Shown piece after piece: positions 7,612 through 16,216 of a stretch of DNA of 64,000 nucleotides. The stretch lies in assembly GCA_964488865.1 (NCBI GenBank), contig CAZAWR010000025.1:1-64000 (forward strand), read 5' to 3'. A program made the position numbers and the translations under genes. Under the pieces are notes generated by a model. That model was not told the origin of the DNA. It worked only from the letters and a program-made list of their open reading frames with translations, and ran no database searches. Source of the stretch: MWCO01 sp964488865 (GTDB taxonomy: Bacteria > Myxococcota_A > Polyangia > Polyangiales > Polyangiaceae). How positions within the stretch are numbered: the stretch's first letter is position 1; every line of letters begins with the position of its first letter.

Positions 7612-8745
7612 TCAGAAGGAGCCGCTAATGCGCAAACCGCCTACATTAGGAGCCCAGACGGGGGTGAGGACCGCGGTCCCGAGCGGTGTGGGCTTCGTGG
7701 ATTCGTTCCCCGATTCGGTGCGCAGGTAGTACGCCACGCCGGTGCCGATCGCGCCGGCCGCGCCAACCCCGAAACCGAACCACATCATGGTCTTGCGGCT
7801 ATCGAGGGTGTCCAGTTCTTCTTGCAACTGGGAGCAGGCCGGGCGGTAGTCGGTGCCGGATGTGACGGGAACGGGCGACGCGCAGGGGTCGGAGCGACGG
7901 TTGAAGCCCTGGTAGCTCGCCATCTCGGGGTCACCCTGGGCGACGGCGGTGATTTGTGCGGCGACGGAGTCGGCGTCGTTGGCTGTGGCGTGGGCGAGGA
8001 AGGCGAACACGGTTCCGGCGCCGAGTCCCAGGCCGGCGGTGCCGAGGGTGGCCCAGGCGACGGGGTCGGACTGGGCCCAGGAGAAGAAGGGCTGTCGGCC
8101 GGTGTGTGGGGTGGCTGGCTGGGCCGGGGGCGGGGTTGACGGCGCTGCCATGGGGGGCGGCTCGGCAGGGTGCAGAACGACCTTGACGTGAACCGTGCGG
8201 GACCGTCCGGCGTCGACGGAGCCTGTCTCGGTGGCGGGCTCGGCACCTGCGAGTCGCACGAGGACTTCGAAGGGGCCAGGGGAGACGTCGATCGGGCCGG
8301 CGAGCGGGGTTCGGCCTACGGATTCACCGCCCACGAGGACTTCAGCGCCGGGCGTGTCGACGACGATCTCGAGCAGTCCGGTGTGCTTGCGAGCGTCGGC
8401 GAGGCCTTGCTGTGCGGAGGCGCGCTCTTTGGGGGGCGTGTCAGGGTAGTCGCGAAGGTACGCTGCGAAGTGGCGGGCTGCGGGGACGTAATCGCCGCTG
8501 CGAAGCTCGGACTGCGCCAGGTTGAGCAAGACCGCGGGGTGCTGCTTGAGCACCCAGGCTTGAAGAAACGCGGCTTGCGCGCGCTTGTACTCGCCCCGGT
8601 CGAACAGCTTGACCCCTTCTTCGAAGCGCTGCCGGGCCATCTGCGTCGCTGGGTCAGCGCTCGCGTCGGCTTGTTGCCCGACGGCAGGAGCCGCCAGCAG
8701 GAGGCCCGTCAGAGCCAAGAGCGCTGCAACCGTTCGGTGTCTCAT
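7612..8745 (-). CDS. TPR/PEGA periplasmic or membrane protein
   Basis: The start at 8745 gives a clear Sec signal (TVAALLALTGLLLAAPAVGQ). Upstream in-frame sequence covers the divergent mrp promoter region and was rejected. In the 377-residue product a helical TPR-like segment (about 25-110, RFEEGVKLFDRGEYKRAQAA) is followed by a PEGA-type strand segment (GAEVLVGGESVGRTPL). A Pro-rich linker comes next. Two hydrophobic helices, WATLGTAGLGLGAGTVFAFL and WFGFGVGAAGAIGTGVAYY, bracket a Cys-containing loop. This layout is common in myxobacterial envelope proteins of unknown role. It is divergent from the mrp operon. Confidence 0.85.
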   Translation of the reverse strand: MRHRTVAALLALTGLLLAAPAVGQQADASADPATQMARQRFEEGVKLFDRGEYKRAQAAFLQAWVLKQHPAVLLNLAQSELRSGDYVPAARHFAAYLRDYPDTPPKERASAQQGLADARKHTGLLEIVVDTPGAEVLVGGESVGRTPLAGPIDVSPGPFEVLVRLAGAEPATETGSVDAGRSRTVHVKVVLHPAEPPPMAAPSTPPPAQPATPHTGRQPFFSWAQSDPVAWATLGTAGLGLGAGTVFAFLAHATANDADSVAAQITAVAQGDPEMASYQGFNRRSDPCASPVPVTSGTDYRPACSQLQEELDTLDSRKTMMWFGFGVGAAGAIGTGVAYYLRTESGNESTKPTPLGTAVLTPVWAPNVGGLRISGSF

Positions 8746-8852
8746 GGAGCGGGGGTCGTAGAGGAGGAATGGGCTGAGGGCAAGGGTTGTGGCCGATCCG
8801 GCTCTGACGAGGTGGGGACAGGCGATTCGCCCTGGTTGGCTAGCCCAAGGCA

Positions 8853-8914
8853 CGTCCCAAAAACGCCTACGTCGGCGCTTGGGACGAGAAAATCGGTTGT
8901 TCGAGGAACCGATT
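8853..8914 (+). promoter_or_regulatory. Two inverted repeats ahead of the mrp operon
   Basis: Two perfect 8-bp inverted repeats stand in the intergenic region: CGTCCCAA (8853-8860) with TTGGGACG (8879-8886), and AATCGGTT (8891-8898) with AACCGATT (8907-8914, 8-base loop). They could be operators for a dimeric regulator or hairpins in the leader RNA of the operon that starts 43 bases later. Function is inferred from position and symmetry only. Confidence 0.4.
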
Positions 8915-8956
8915 GGGGTGGACACCCAAGGCCCGGCGGACAATACCGAGCCGGCC

Positions 8957-9442
8957 ATGAGCTCGAGGTTCCTCCTTCCCCGAACCCTTGGAATTGCGGC
9001 GGTGTTGTATGGAAGCTGGCTGCTGCTCTCGGGGAAGTTCGACCTCATGCACATGGGCGTGGGGGCAGCGGTCGCCCTCGCCGTGGGGTGGCAGGCTGCG
9101 CAGGTTCGCCCTCGGCGCGTCCCCCTCTTCCTGCGCTGGACCGCCTATTTCCCTTGGCTGTTCTGGCAGATCGTCCTGTCCAATTTTCGCGTCGCGCGCC
9201 TGGTCTTCGCGCCTGCCCGCTCGCTGCGACCCCGCTTCGTCAAGGTTCGGCCGGGGACCCACGGCGACGGGGCCCTGGCCCTGCTGGGCTGCTCCATCAC
9301 GCTGACCCCGGGAACGGTGTCCATCGACATCGACGATCGGGAGCTTCTCGTGCACGCCCTGGACGAGGAGTCGGCGCGATCGGTCGAGGACGGCGACATG
9401 GCGCGGCGGGTGGACCGGCTGTTCGAGGAGCAGGAGCGATGA
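8957..9442 (+). CDS. mrpE: Mrp antiporter subunit E
   Basis: First gene of the Mrp-type Na+(cation)/H+ antiporter operon. The 161-residue protein has the MrpE/MnhE pattern: two N-terminal hydrophobic segments, an amphipathic region WTAYFPWLFWQIVLSNFRVA, then the conserved end with LLGCSITLTPGTVSIDID. The ATG at 8957 was chosen because upstream in-frame sequence is not hydrophobic and crosses the inverted repeats. Stop and next start overlap (ATGA). Confidence 0.92.
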   Translation: MSSRFLLPRTLGIAAVLYGSWLLLSGKFDLMHMGVGAAVALAVGWQAAQVRPRRVPLFLRWTAYFPWLFWQIVLSNFRVARLVFAPARSLRPRFVKVRPGTHGDGALALLGCSITLTPGTVSIDIDDRELLVHALDEESARSVEDGDMARRVDRLFEEQER

Positions 9443-9708
9443 GCACGGCATTCCTGCTCGCGGTCGTCGCGATGATCCTGCTCGCCGTTCCCTACCTGGT
9501 GCGCGTCGCAGCCGGCCCCACGGTCTTCGACCGGGTCGTGGCGCTCAACGGGGTGGGGACCAAGGTCCCCGCCCTGGTGGTGCTCGTGGGCCTTCTGTAT
9601 GACCGCGTCGACATGTTCGTGGACATCGCGCTGTCGCTGTTCCTGCTCAACCTCGTGCTCACGTTGCTGCTCGCGCGCTATGTGCGGGAGAAGGGCAGCG
9701 TGACATGA
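9439..9708 (+). CDS. mrpF: Mrp antiporter subunit F
   Basis: An 89-residue protein with three membrane helices and the family hallmark VAAGPTVFDRVVALNGVGTK followed by DMFVDIALSLFLLNL. It overlaps mrpE by ATGA and mrpG by ATGA, so the genes are translationally coupled. MrpF is a required small subunit of Mrp complexes. Confidence 0.93.
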   Translation: MSTAFLLAVVAMILLAVPYLVRVAAGPTVFDRVVALNGVGTKVPALVVLVGLLYDRVDMFVDIALSLFLLNLVLTLLLARYVREKGSVT

Positions 9709-10019
9709 CGATTCTCGACGGCGTGGTGCGGCTGCTCTTGGTGGGCGGCCTGTTCTTCCAAGTGGTCGCGGCGCTGGGGCTGGTTCGGTTCCCGGACGTG
9801 TTCTCGCGGCTGCACGTGACGGGCGTGCTGGATACGCTGGGGATGCCCCTGGTGCTGCTGGCGATCGCGATCCATCTCGGGCCGACCCTCGCCTCGGGCA
9901 AGCTGCTTCTGGTGATTGCGCTCCTGTACTTGACGAGCCCGCTGGTGGGGCACCTGCTGTCGCGGGCAGCCTTCCAGTCGGGGATGAAGCCATGGTCGGG
10001 AGGAGGCTCCGACCCATGA
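9705..10019 (+). CDS. mrpG: Mrp antiporter subunit G
   Basis: The 104-residue protein has three membrane helices. It shows the MrpG/MnhG pattern FFQVVAALGLVRFPDVFSRL, then HVTGVLDTLGMPLVLLAIAI and YLTSPLVGHLLSRAA. Its 3' end overlaps the next gene by 4 bases. Confidence 0.93.
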   Translation: MTILDGVVRLLLVGGLFFQVVAALGLVRFPDVFSRLHVTGVLDTLGMPLVLLAIAIHLGPTLASGKLLLVIALLYLTSPLVGHLLSRAAFQSGMKPWSGGGSDP

Positions 10020-10543
10020 ACGCGTCCGTGGCGCTGCTGCTCGGGTTGATGGTGACGGGCATCGTGCTGGCGCTGGTGCGCGTGAACAACCTGCTCGCGA
10101 CCATGGCCCTGTTGTCGGCCCTGAGCGGCTTCCTTGTGCTGATCTTCGCGCTCCTCGGCGCCGTGGACGTGGCCTTCATGGAGGCCGTGGTGGGGGTGGG
10201 TGTTTCCACCATGTTTCTGATGGCCTTGCTCGGCCGGGTGGACCCAGACCGGGTGTTCCGCACAGGTCCGATGTCTCGCGTCTGGGGCGGTATCGTGGCC
10301 TCGACGCTCGGTGTGGCGCTCGTGTACGGGGTGTCCTTGCTGCCGACGTTCGGGGATCCGCTTTCTCCCGCGAGCAAGCACATCGCGCGGGACTACGTGG
10401 CAGGGGCCATGCGGGACATGGAGACGCCGAACGTGGTGACGGCGGTGCTGGCGGACTATCGCGGGTTCGACACGCTGATCGAGACGACGGTGGTGCTGGT
10501 GGCGGCGATGGCGTGCGTGCTCCTGCTCGGGAGGCGCCCATGA
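10016..10543 (+). CDS. MbhD/MbhE-like subunit (MrpA C-terminal module as a separate protein)
   Basis: The 175-residue protein carries the parts usually fused to the C-terminus of MrpA. A DUF4040/MbhD-like region (ALLSALSGFLVLIFALLGAV, then DVAFMEAVVGVGVSTMFL) is followed by an MbhE-like end (NVVTAVLADYRGFDTLIETT, then a final helix). Here the module is its own gene, as in archaeal Mrp and Mbh clusters, and not the tail of a long MrpA. ATGA overlaps connect it to mrpG and mrpB. Confidence 0.88.
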   Translation: MNASVALLLGLMVTGIVLALVRVNNLLATMALLSALSGFLVLIFALLGAVDVAFMEAVVGVGVSTMFLMALLGRVDPDRVFRTGPMSRVWGGIVASTLGVALVYGVSLLPTFGDPLSPASKHIARDYVAGAMRDMETPNVVTAVLADYRGFDTLIETTVVLVAAMACVLLLGRRP

Positions 10544-11031
10544 CTGTCGAGCGGCATGGGACGTCGGAGCGCGAGCCTGTGGTCGCTATGCGCAACCGTC
10601 CCGTGGACAGCGTGATGGTGAACGTGGTGCTGCGCCCGGTCGTGGCGTCGCTTCAGCTGATGGCGGCCTACGTGCTGGTGCACGGGCACTACAGCCCGGG
10701 GGGGGGGTTCCAGTCGGGAGTGCTGCTGGCGGTGGCGGTGTTCCTGCTGGACTTCGTTCCCCGCACGGAGCGCGCGGGCTTCCTGACGGTGTCGGAGCGG
10801 GGGGCAGCGATCTTGGCCTCGGCGGGCGTGTTGGGTGCGGCGGTCGTGGGTCTCGTTCCGATGGCGTACGGGGCGCCGTTCCTCGACTACGCGGCCTTGC
10901 CCTTCGGCATGGAGCCTGCTGCCACGCGGTCCCTCGGCATCCTGCTGTTCGAGGTGGGCATCACGTTCGCGGTGATGGGTGTGATCCTGTCCATTTTCCA
11001 CAGCCTCAACGCGGAGGACGTCGAGCCATGA
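10540..11031 (+). CDS. mrpB: Mrp antiporter subunit B
   Basis: The 163-residue protein has four membrane helices and the MnhB signature HGHYSPGGGFQSGVLLA. The start at 10540 overlaps the previous stop (ATGA), which favours it over an in-frame ATG at 10513. It ends with an ATGA overlap to mrpC. Confidence 0.92.
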   Translation: MTVERHGTSEREPVVAMRNRPVDSVMVNVVLRPVVASLQLMAAYVLVHGHYSPGGGFQSGVLLAVAVFLLDFVPRTERAGFLTVSERGAAILASAGVLGAAVVGLVPMAYGAPFLDYAALPFGMEPAATRSLGILLFEVGITFAVMGVILSIFHSLNAEDVEP

Positions 11032-11399
11032 TGCAGTTCGCCGCCGAGCGCGGGCCGTACTACGTCTTCGTGGTGTTGATGGTCCTGGGGGTGTACCTGC
11101 TGCTCACGCACCGCAGCCTGCTCAAGAACTTCGTGGGGCTGTACTTGATGCAGCTGGGGATCGTGGTCTTCTTCATCTCGATCGCGGTGCGCGTGGGGGG
11201 ATCCATTCCGGTCATGCTCGGGGAAGGGCACGACGTGGCCGTGCACAACCCTGTGCCCCACGCGTTGATGGTGACGGCCATCGTGGTGTCCGTGGCGACG
11301 CTCGGTGTGGCGATCGCGATTCTGCTGCGCATCCAGAAGCAGCAAGGCTCGATCGACGAGGACGTTGACGAGGTCGAGGACCCGGAGGGCGGGAGCTGA
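11028..11399 (+). CDS. mrpC: Mrp antiporter subunit C (NuoK-like)
   Basis: The 123-residue, three-helix NuoK/MnhC homologue has the typical LLTHRSLLKNFVGLYLMQLG and DPVPHALMVT-like segment (NPVPHALMVTAIVVSVATLG). Its tail is acidic. The stop overlaps the mrpD start (TGATG). Confidence 0.92.
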   Translation: MMQFAAERGPYYVFVVLMVLGVYLLLTHRSLLKNFVGLYLMQLGIVVFFISIAVRVGGSIPVMLGEGHDVAVHNPVPHALMVTAIVVSVATLGVAIAILLRIQKQQGSIDEDVDEVEDPEGGS

Positions 11400-12856
11400 T
11401 GTCGACCTTGCCGACGTGGATGTTTCTGGCGCCGTTCCTCGGGGCGCTTTTGGTGGGCATTGCGGGGTGGAGCGTGCGCGGGCTGGCGCGGCCGGTGGCG
11501 CTCGGGGCGATGGCGTTGACGTGCGGGCTGTCGGTGGCGGCTTTGCTGGGCACGGTGGGCGGAGAGGTCCTGGTGACCCACATGGGTGGATGGCCGCCTC
11601 CGCTGGGGATTGTCTGGTCCGTGGATCGGCTCGGCGCGTTCATGTCGGTGGTGGTCGCGTTCGTCTCCGGCATTGCCCTGGTGGGCTCGCGCGCGACTGT
11701 GCGAGCCGAGCTCGAAGGGCGCGAGACGAGCTTCTACGCGTGCGCGCTGCTGCTGGTGTCGGGGCTGCTCGGCATGACGGCCACGGCGGACCTGTTCAAC
11801 TTCTTCGTGCACCTCGAGGTGGCGTCTCTGTCGGCCTACGCGTTGGTTGCGGCGGGCGGGCGAGGGGCGCCCCAGGCGGCGATGCGCTATCTCATCATCG
11901 GGAGCCTAGGGGCGTCCTTGTACCTGCTCGGCGTGGGGTTCCTTTACGCGGACATGGGCTCGCTCAACATGCGAGACGTCGCCCAGTTGCTGCCGGAAAC
12001 GGATGGGCGGCTCGGGTCGCTGGGGGCGGCGTTCATCGTGGTGGGCCTGGCGGTCAAGATGGGGTTGTTCCCGCTGCATGGGTGGATGCCGTCGGCCTAC
12101 GGGCGGGCGCCGTTCGCCTCGGGCGCGTTGATGGCGCCGTTGGTGACGAAGGTCGCAGCGTACGGACTGGTTCGCATGCTCTTTTGGGTGTTCGGCTACG
12201 AGCGCCTGCAGGGTGGGTTGTTGTTGGAGGTGTTGTGCTGGACGGGGGCGGCGGCGATGGTGGCGGGGGCCGGCCTCGCGTTCTTCCAACGAGACCTGTT
12301 GCGACTGCTGGCGTACTCGAGCATTTCCCAGGTGGGGCTCATTGCCCTCGGCGTGGGGCTCGGCAACGTCTCGGCCCGCACGGGCGCTGTGTTGCACATC
12401 GCTGGCGACGGTCTGATGAAGGGCGTGCTGTTCTTGGTCGCCGGGGCGCTGTTCGTGCGGCACGGGATCCGAAAGGTGGATGATCTTGGGAAGCTGCGGG
12501 GTCGCGAGCCGCTGCTGTCGGCCACCGTGGTGGTCGCAGGGCTTTCTCTCGTGGGGATTCCGCCGCTCGTGGGCTTCTTCGGCAAGTGGTACGTGCTCGT
12601 CGGGGCGCTGGAAGCGGGGCGCACCGAGTTCGCGGCGTTGATCGTGATCGCGAGCCTGGGGACGGTGGCTTACGTGTTTCGCATCCTCGAGAAGCTGTAC
12701 TTCGCGCCGAGGACCGATGCGTTGCCGCCAGCGCGGCCAGGTGGTGCTACGGCCATGGCTTCTGCCGCGGTCTTGGCCGTGGCCGTCGTCGGGCTCGGCC
12801 TGGCTTCGAGTGTGGTGGTGCAAAGCTTCCTGATGCCGGCGATGGAGGTCCCATGA
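11399..12856 (+). CDS. mrpD: Mrp antiporter subunit D (NuoN/M-like pump subunit 1)
   Basis: The 485-residue polytopic protein belongs to the NuoL/M/N antiporter-like family. Expected proton-path residues are present: Glu140 in FFVHLEVASLSAY (TM5), Lys220 in GLAVKMGLFPLHGWMP (TM7), a Lys in VTKVAAYG (TM8), and a Lys in HIAGDGLMKGVLFL. RDLLRLLAYSSISQVG is the usual conserved cytoplasmic loop. Length is normal for MrpD. Translation is coupled to mrpC and to the next gene. Confidence 0.92.
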   Translation: MSTLPTWMFLAPFLGALLVGIAGWSVRGLARPVALGAMALTCGLSVAALLGTVGGEVLVTHMGGWPPPLGIVWSVDRLGAFMSVVVAFVSGIALVGSRATVRAELEGRETSFYACALLLVSGLLGMTATADLFNFFVHLEVASLSAYALVAAGGRGAPQAAMRYLIIGSLGASLYLLGVGFLYADMGSLNMRDVAQLLPETDGRLGSLGAAFIVVGLAVKMGLFPLHGWMPSAYGRAPFASGALMAPLVTKVAAYGLVRMLFWVFGYERLQGGLLLEVLCWTGAAAMVAGAGLAFFQRDLLRLLAYSSISQVGLIALGVGLGNVSARTGAVLHIAGDGLMKGVLFLVAGALFVRHGIRKVDDLGKLRGREPLLSATVVVAGLSLVGIPPLVGFFGKWYVLVGALEAGRTEFAALIVIASLGTVAYVFRILEKLYFAPRTDALPPARPGGATAMASAAVLAVAVVGLGLASSVVVQSFLMPAMEVP

Positions 12857-14319
12857 CCGTCGGCGTGCTCCTTCCCGTGGCGATCCCCTTCGTGGCGGCT
12901 GTGGTCACCTTGATCGCGAGCGAGCGCTACGCTCGCTTGATCACGTACCTGGCTGCGGGGTCGACGGGCCTGGCGACCGCATGGATCGTGCCCCAGGTCG
13001 TCGGGGGCGCGGCGCCCTCGGTCCGTTTGCTGCCGCTTGTGCCCGGCTTGGACTTGGCGTTGCGGGTCGACGGGTTGGGCATGACCTTCGGGATGCTCGC
13101 GGCGGGGCTGTGGGTCATCACGTCGGTGTATTGTGCGGGCTACGCGGAGGCGACGCACCTTGCGAACCAGAAGCGATTCTTCGCGTCGTTCGCGGGGTCG
13201 GTGGGGGCGGCGATCGGGGTGGCGTTTTCGGGCAACCTGCTGACGTTTCTTCTGTTTTACGAGACGCTGACGCTGTGTACGTACCCGTTGGTGGCGCACA
13301 ACGAGAACCGGGAGTCGATCGCGTCGGGGCGGAGGTACTTGCTGTACGCGCTGTCGGGGGGGCTTGCGGTGACGGTGGCCACGGCGTGGAGCTGGTCGCT
13401 GGCGGGCACGTTGGACTTCACGGAGGGCGGGTTCCTTGCGGGGAAGGCGTCGGAGCCGGTGCTCACGATCTTGTTCGCGCTGTTTCTTGGGGGATGCGGT
13501 GTGAAGGCGGCGATCATGCCGGTGCACGCGTGGTTGCCCGCGGCGATGGTGGCGCCCACGCCGGTGAGCGCGCTGCTGCATGCGGTGGCGGTGGTGAAGG
13601 CGGGCGTGTTCGGCTGCCTGCGGGTTCTTGGGTTCGTGTTCGGTCCGGAGGCGCTCGAGGGCAGCATGGCGCCGATGGTGTTGGCGGCGCTCTGTGGGAC
13701 CACGATCGTGGTTGGGTCGGTGCTGGCGGTGGCGCAGGACCACATCAAGCGGAGGCTTGCGTACTCGACGATCGTGCACCTTTCCTACATCGTGCTCGGG
13801 GGAGCGTTGCTCACGCCGTCGAGCATGACGGGCTCGATCCTGCACATGGTCAACCACGGTCTGGCGAAGATCACGCTCTTCTTCTGCGCGGGTTCGATCT
13901 ACGCGGCGGCGCACGTGGACAAGGTCAGTGAGCTGGGCGGGCTGGGGCGTCGCATGCCGTGGACGTTCGGTGCGATGACGGTGGCGTCGCTCGGGTTGAT
14001 GGGGGTGCCCGGGCTGTGCGGGTTCGTGGGCAAGCTGTTGCTGGGGCGCGGCGCGCTGGAAGCGGGGCAGTGGGTGTACCTGGCGATCATGCTCGGCGGG
14101 TCGGTGTTCACGGCGGCGTATCTGCTTCCGATCCTCAAGAATGCCTACTTCGAAGGGCCCGCGACCGCGAAGAGCGGGGAAGCTCCCGCGGCGATGGTGG
14201 CGCCGATCGTGGCGGTGGCCGTGCTGGTCGTGGTGTTCGGCGCGGTGCCCGCCGTGATGGGCGTGCAGCACGCGCTTGCGGCCGGGGTCGTAGCCGGCGT
14301 GTTCGGAGGCAGCCCATGA
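12853..14319 (+). CDS. Second antiporter-like pump subunit (MrpA/D-like)
   Basis: The 488-residue NuoL/M-type protein starts at ATG 12853, overlapping mrpD by 4 bases. The key residues are all present: Glu137 in FLLFYETLTL, Lys218 in GGCGVKAAIMPVHAWLP, the HAVAVVKAGVFG segment, and HGLAKITLFF. At this length it lacks the long C-terminal MbhD/E extension of full MrpA, which is supplied by the separate gene at 10016. It probably occupies the MrpA-core position. The phylogenetic assignment (A-like versus D-like) cannot be settled by eye. Confidence 0.88.
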   Translation: MTVGVLLPVAIPFVAAVVTLIASERYARLITYLAAGSTGLATAWIVPQVVGGAAPSVRLLPLVPGLDLALRVDGLGMTFGMLAAGLWVITSVYCAGYAEATHLANQKRFFASFAGSVGAAIGVAFSGNLLTFLLFYETLTLCTYPLVAHNENRESIASGRRYLLYALSGGLAVTVATAWSWSLAGTLDFTEGGFLAGKASEPVLTILFALFLGGCGVKAAIMPVHAWLPAAMVAPTPVSALLHAVAVVKAGVFGCLRVLGFVFGPEALEGSMAPMVLAALCGTTIVVGSVLAVAQDHIKRRLAYSTIVHLSYIVLGGALLTPSSMTGSILHMVNHGLAKITLFFCAGSIYAAAHVDKVSELGGLGRRMPWTFGAMTVASLGLMGVPGLCGFVGKLLLGRGALEAGQWVYLAIMLGGSVFTAAYLLPILKNAYFEGPATAKSGEAPAAMVAPIVAVAVLVVVFGAVPAVMGVQHALAAGVVAGVFGGSP

Positions 14320-14549
14320 CGGCGCGTCGCGTGACCTGGGTCCTTTCCGTGGTACTGCTGCTGCTGGTGGTGGTCGAGATCCCGTTCCCGCACCACGCGC
14401 CGGTGTTCGCCTGGCACCACGTCACGGGTTTGCACGCGATCATCGGGTTCGTGTCCTGCGTGGTGGTGGTGCTGCTGTCCAAGGCCGTGGGCAAGTGGTT
14501 CCTGCAGCGGCACGAGGTGTGGGACCCGGAGGAGAGGGGCGATGGCTGA
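14316..14549 (+). CDS. Small two-helix membrane protein of the mrp operon
   Basis: A 77-residue protein with two hydrophobic helices (about 7-24, WVLSVVLLLLVVVEIPF; and 42-60, IIGFVSCVVVVLLSKAV) joined by a His-rich loop (PHHAPVFAWHH). It ends in a charged tail. It overlaps both neighbours (ATGA upstream; 8 bases downstream), so it is clearly part of the operon. It is not one of the seven classical Mrp subunits. Small helical subunits are known to accompany antiporter modules, but its role here is unknown. Confidence 0.8.
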   Translation: MTARRVTWVLSVVLLLLVVVEIPFPHHAPVFAWHHVTGLHAIIGFVSCVVVVLLSKAVGKWFLQRHEVWDPEERGDG

Positions 14550-16215
14550 GCTGCACCCGTCGTTGCCCTTCTTGCTGGCGGGCCTCTTGACCTTGCTCTT
14601 CGGAGGCAAGGTGGGGCGTGTGCTGGGGCTCGTCGCGCCGGTGGTGGCGGTGGTCTTGGTGGCGCTGCTTCCGGACGGAGCGCGCCTCACGATGGAGCTT
14701 CACGGGCACACGTGGGTGCTGCTGCGAATGGACGCGCTGTCGCGCGTGTTCTCGCTGGCGTTCGCGCTGTATGCGGGGGTTGCGGGCCTGTACTCGTGGA
14801 CGGAGGAAGGGAAGGGATCGAGGCTGGCGTCGCTCGCGCTCGCGGGTGGCGGCGTGGGTGTGACGCTGGCGGGTGACTTGCTGAGCATGTTCTTGTTTTG
14901 GGAGTGGCTGTCGATCGGATCGGTGTTCTTGATCTTCGCCGGAGGTCGTTCCGTGTCCCGGGCGGCGGGCATGCGGTACGTGCTCTTCCACGTGGCGGGA
15001 GGCATGTGCCTGCTGGCGGGGATCCTGGGGCTGGCGGCGACGGGACATTCGCTGGCGGTGGACCGGCTGACGCTCGAGGGGGCGGCGCCGTGGCTTGTGC
15101 TCGTGGGGCTGGCGGCCAACGCGGCGATCCCGCCTTTGCACCCGTGGCTGCCGGACGCCTATCCGAGAGCGACCCCGGCGGGGACGGTGTTCTTGAGCGC
15201 GTTCACGACGAAGGCCGCGGTGTATGCGCTGGCGCGGACGTTCCCGGGCACGGACTTGCTGGTGTGGGTGGGCGCCGGGATGGCGCTGTACGGCGTGGTG
15301 TTCGCGGTGCTGGAGAACGACATCCGGCGCTTGCTCGGCTATCACATCATCAGCCAGGTCGGGTACATGGTGTGCGGCGTGGGGCTTGGGTCCGAGCTTG
15401 CGATCGCGGGGGCGTCGGCTCATGCCTTCAGCCACATTTTCTATAAGGGCTTGCTGATGATGTCGGCGGGGGCCGTTGTGCACGCGACGGGGATGAACAA
15501 GTTGACGGAGCTGGGAGGGCTTGGGCGCAAGCTGCCGGTGGTGCTGGTGTTCGCGATGATCGGGGGGTTCTCGATCTCGGGGGTGCCGCTGTTCAACGGG
15601 TTTGTGTCCAAGTCGATGGTGGTGTCGGCGGCGAGTTTGTCGGGTCAGGGTGCGATCGAGCTGATGTTGTTGGTGGCGTCGATGGGCACGTTCCTGCACA
15701 CGGGGTTGAAGCTGCCGTGGTTCACGTACTTCGGGCCGGAGAAGGGGCCGGAGGTCCGACGGCCCGTGCCACGGACGATGGTGGCGGCGATGGGGCTGGC
15801 GGCGATCGTGTGCATTGGGACGGGTGTGGCGCCGGGGCTGCTCTACGCGCTGTTGCCGGGCTCGTTCGAGTATCACCCCTACACGGGGGATCACGTGGTG
15901 CAGGCGCTTCAGTTGCTCGTCGGGACCGCGCTGGGGTTCTGGATCTTGCGGGGGAAGCTCGGGGGCGAGGCAACGGTCACGCTCGACGTGGATCGTACGT
16001 GGCGGGTGCTGGTGCCGGCGGGGCTTGGGACGGTCACGGCGTGGTTGCAGGATGTGTCGGAGGATGCGCGCAAGGCGGGCGCGGCGGTGCTCGGGGCCGT
16101 TCCCCAGGTCGGAGTGGTGGTGCTTCAGGCGGGGCGCCGGGGGAACCTGAGCGCCAAGGTGGGGCTCATCGGTCTTGCGGCCGCGGTGTTGGCGCTGGCG
16201 CTCTTGCGCCAGTAG
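14542..16215 (+). CDS. Third antiporter-like pump subunit lacking the TM7 lysine
   Basis: A 557-residue NuoL/M/N-family protein and the last gene of the operon. Glu121 (FLFWEWLSIGS), a TM8 Lys (SAFTTKAAVYAL), the loop NDIRRLLGYHIISQVGYM and a late Lys (HIFYKGLLMM) are present. The usual lysine ahead of the PLHxWLP motif is replaced by Asn193 (GLAANAAIPPLHPWLP). In complex I and Mrp proteins that lysine is central to proton transfer. This subunit may therefore be structural or have altered coupling. An additional C-terminal part of about 90 residues follows the last core helices. Its stop is one base from the stop of the convergent ferritin-like gene. Confidence 0.88.
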   Translation: MAELHPSLPFLLAGLLTLLFGGKVGRVLGLVAPVVAVVLVALLPDGARLTMELHGHTWVLLRMDALSRVFSLAFALYAGVAGLYSWTEEGKGSRLASLALAGGGVGVTLAGDLLSMFLFWEWLSIGSVFLIFAGGRSVSRAAGMRYVLFHVAGGMCLLAGILGLAATGHSLAVDRLTLEGAAPWLVLVGLAANAAIPPLHPWLPDAYPRATPAGTVFLSAFTTKAAVYALARTFPGTDLLVWVGAGMALYGVVFAVLENDIRRLLGYHIISQVGYMVCGVGLGSELAIAGASAHAFSHIFYKGLLMMSAGAVVHATGMNKLTELGGLGRKLPVVLVFAMIGGFSISGVPLFNGFVSKSMVVSAASLSGQGAIELMLLVASMGTFLHTGLKLPWFTYFGPEKGPEVRRPVPRTMVAAMGLAAIVCIGTGVAPGLLYALLPGSFEYHPYTGDHVVQALQLLVGTALGFWILRGKLGGEATVTLDVDRTWRVLVPAGLGTVTAWLQDVSEDARKAGAAVLGAVPQVGVVVLQAGRRGNLSAKVGLIGLAAAVLALALLRQ

Positions 16216-16216
16216 C

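Noticed and set aside
8170..9438. Upstream extension of the mrpF frame
   Set aside because: It covers the antisense of the TPR/PEGA gene and mrpE in another frame; the coupled ATG at 9439 is the likely start.
8957..16215. Complex I or a hydrogenase
   Set aside because: MrpE, F, G and B are present, while NuoH, the peripheral arm and hydrogenase subunits are absent.
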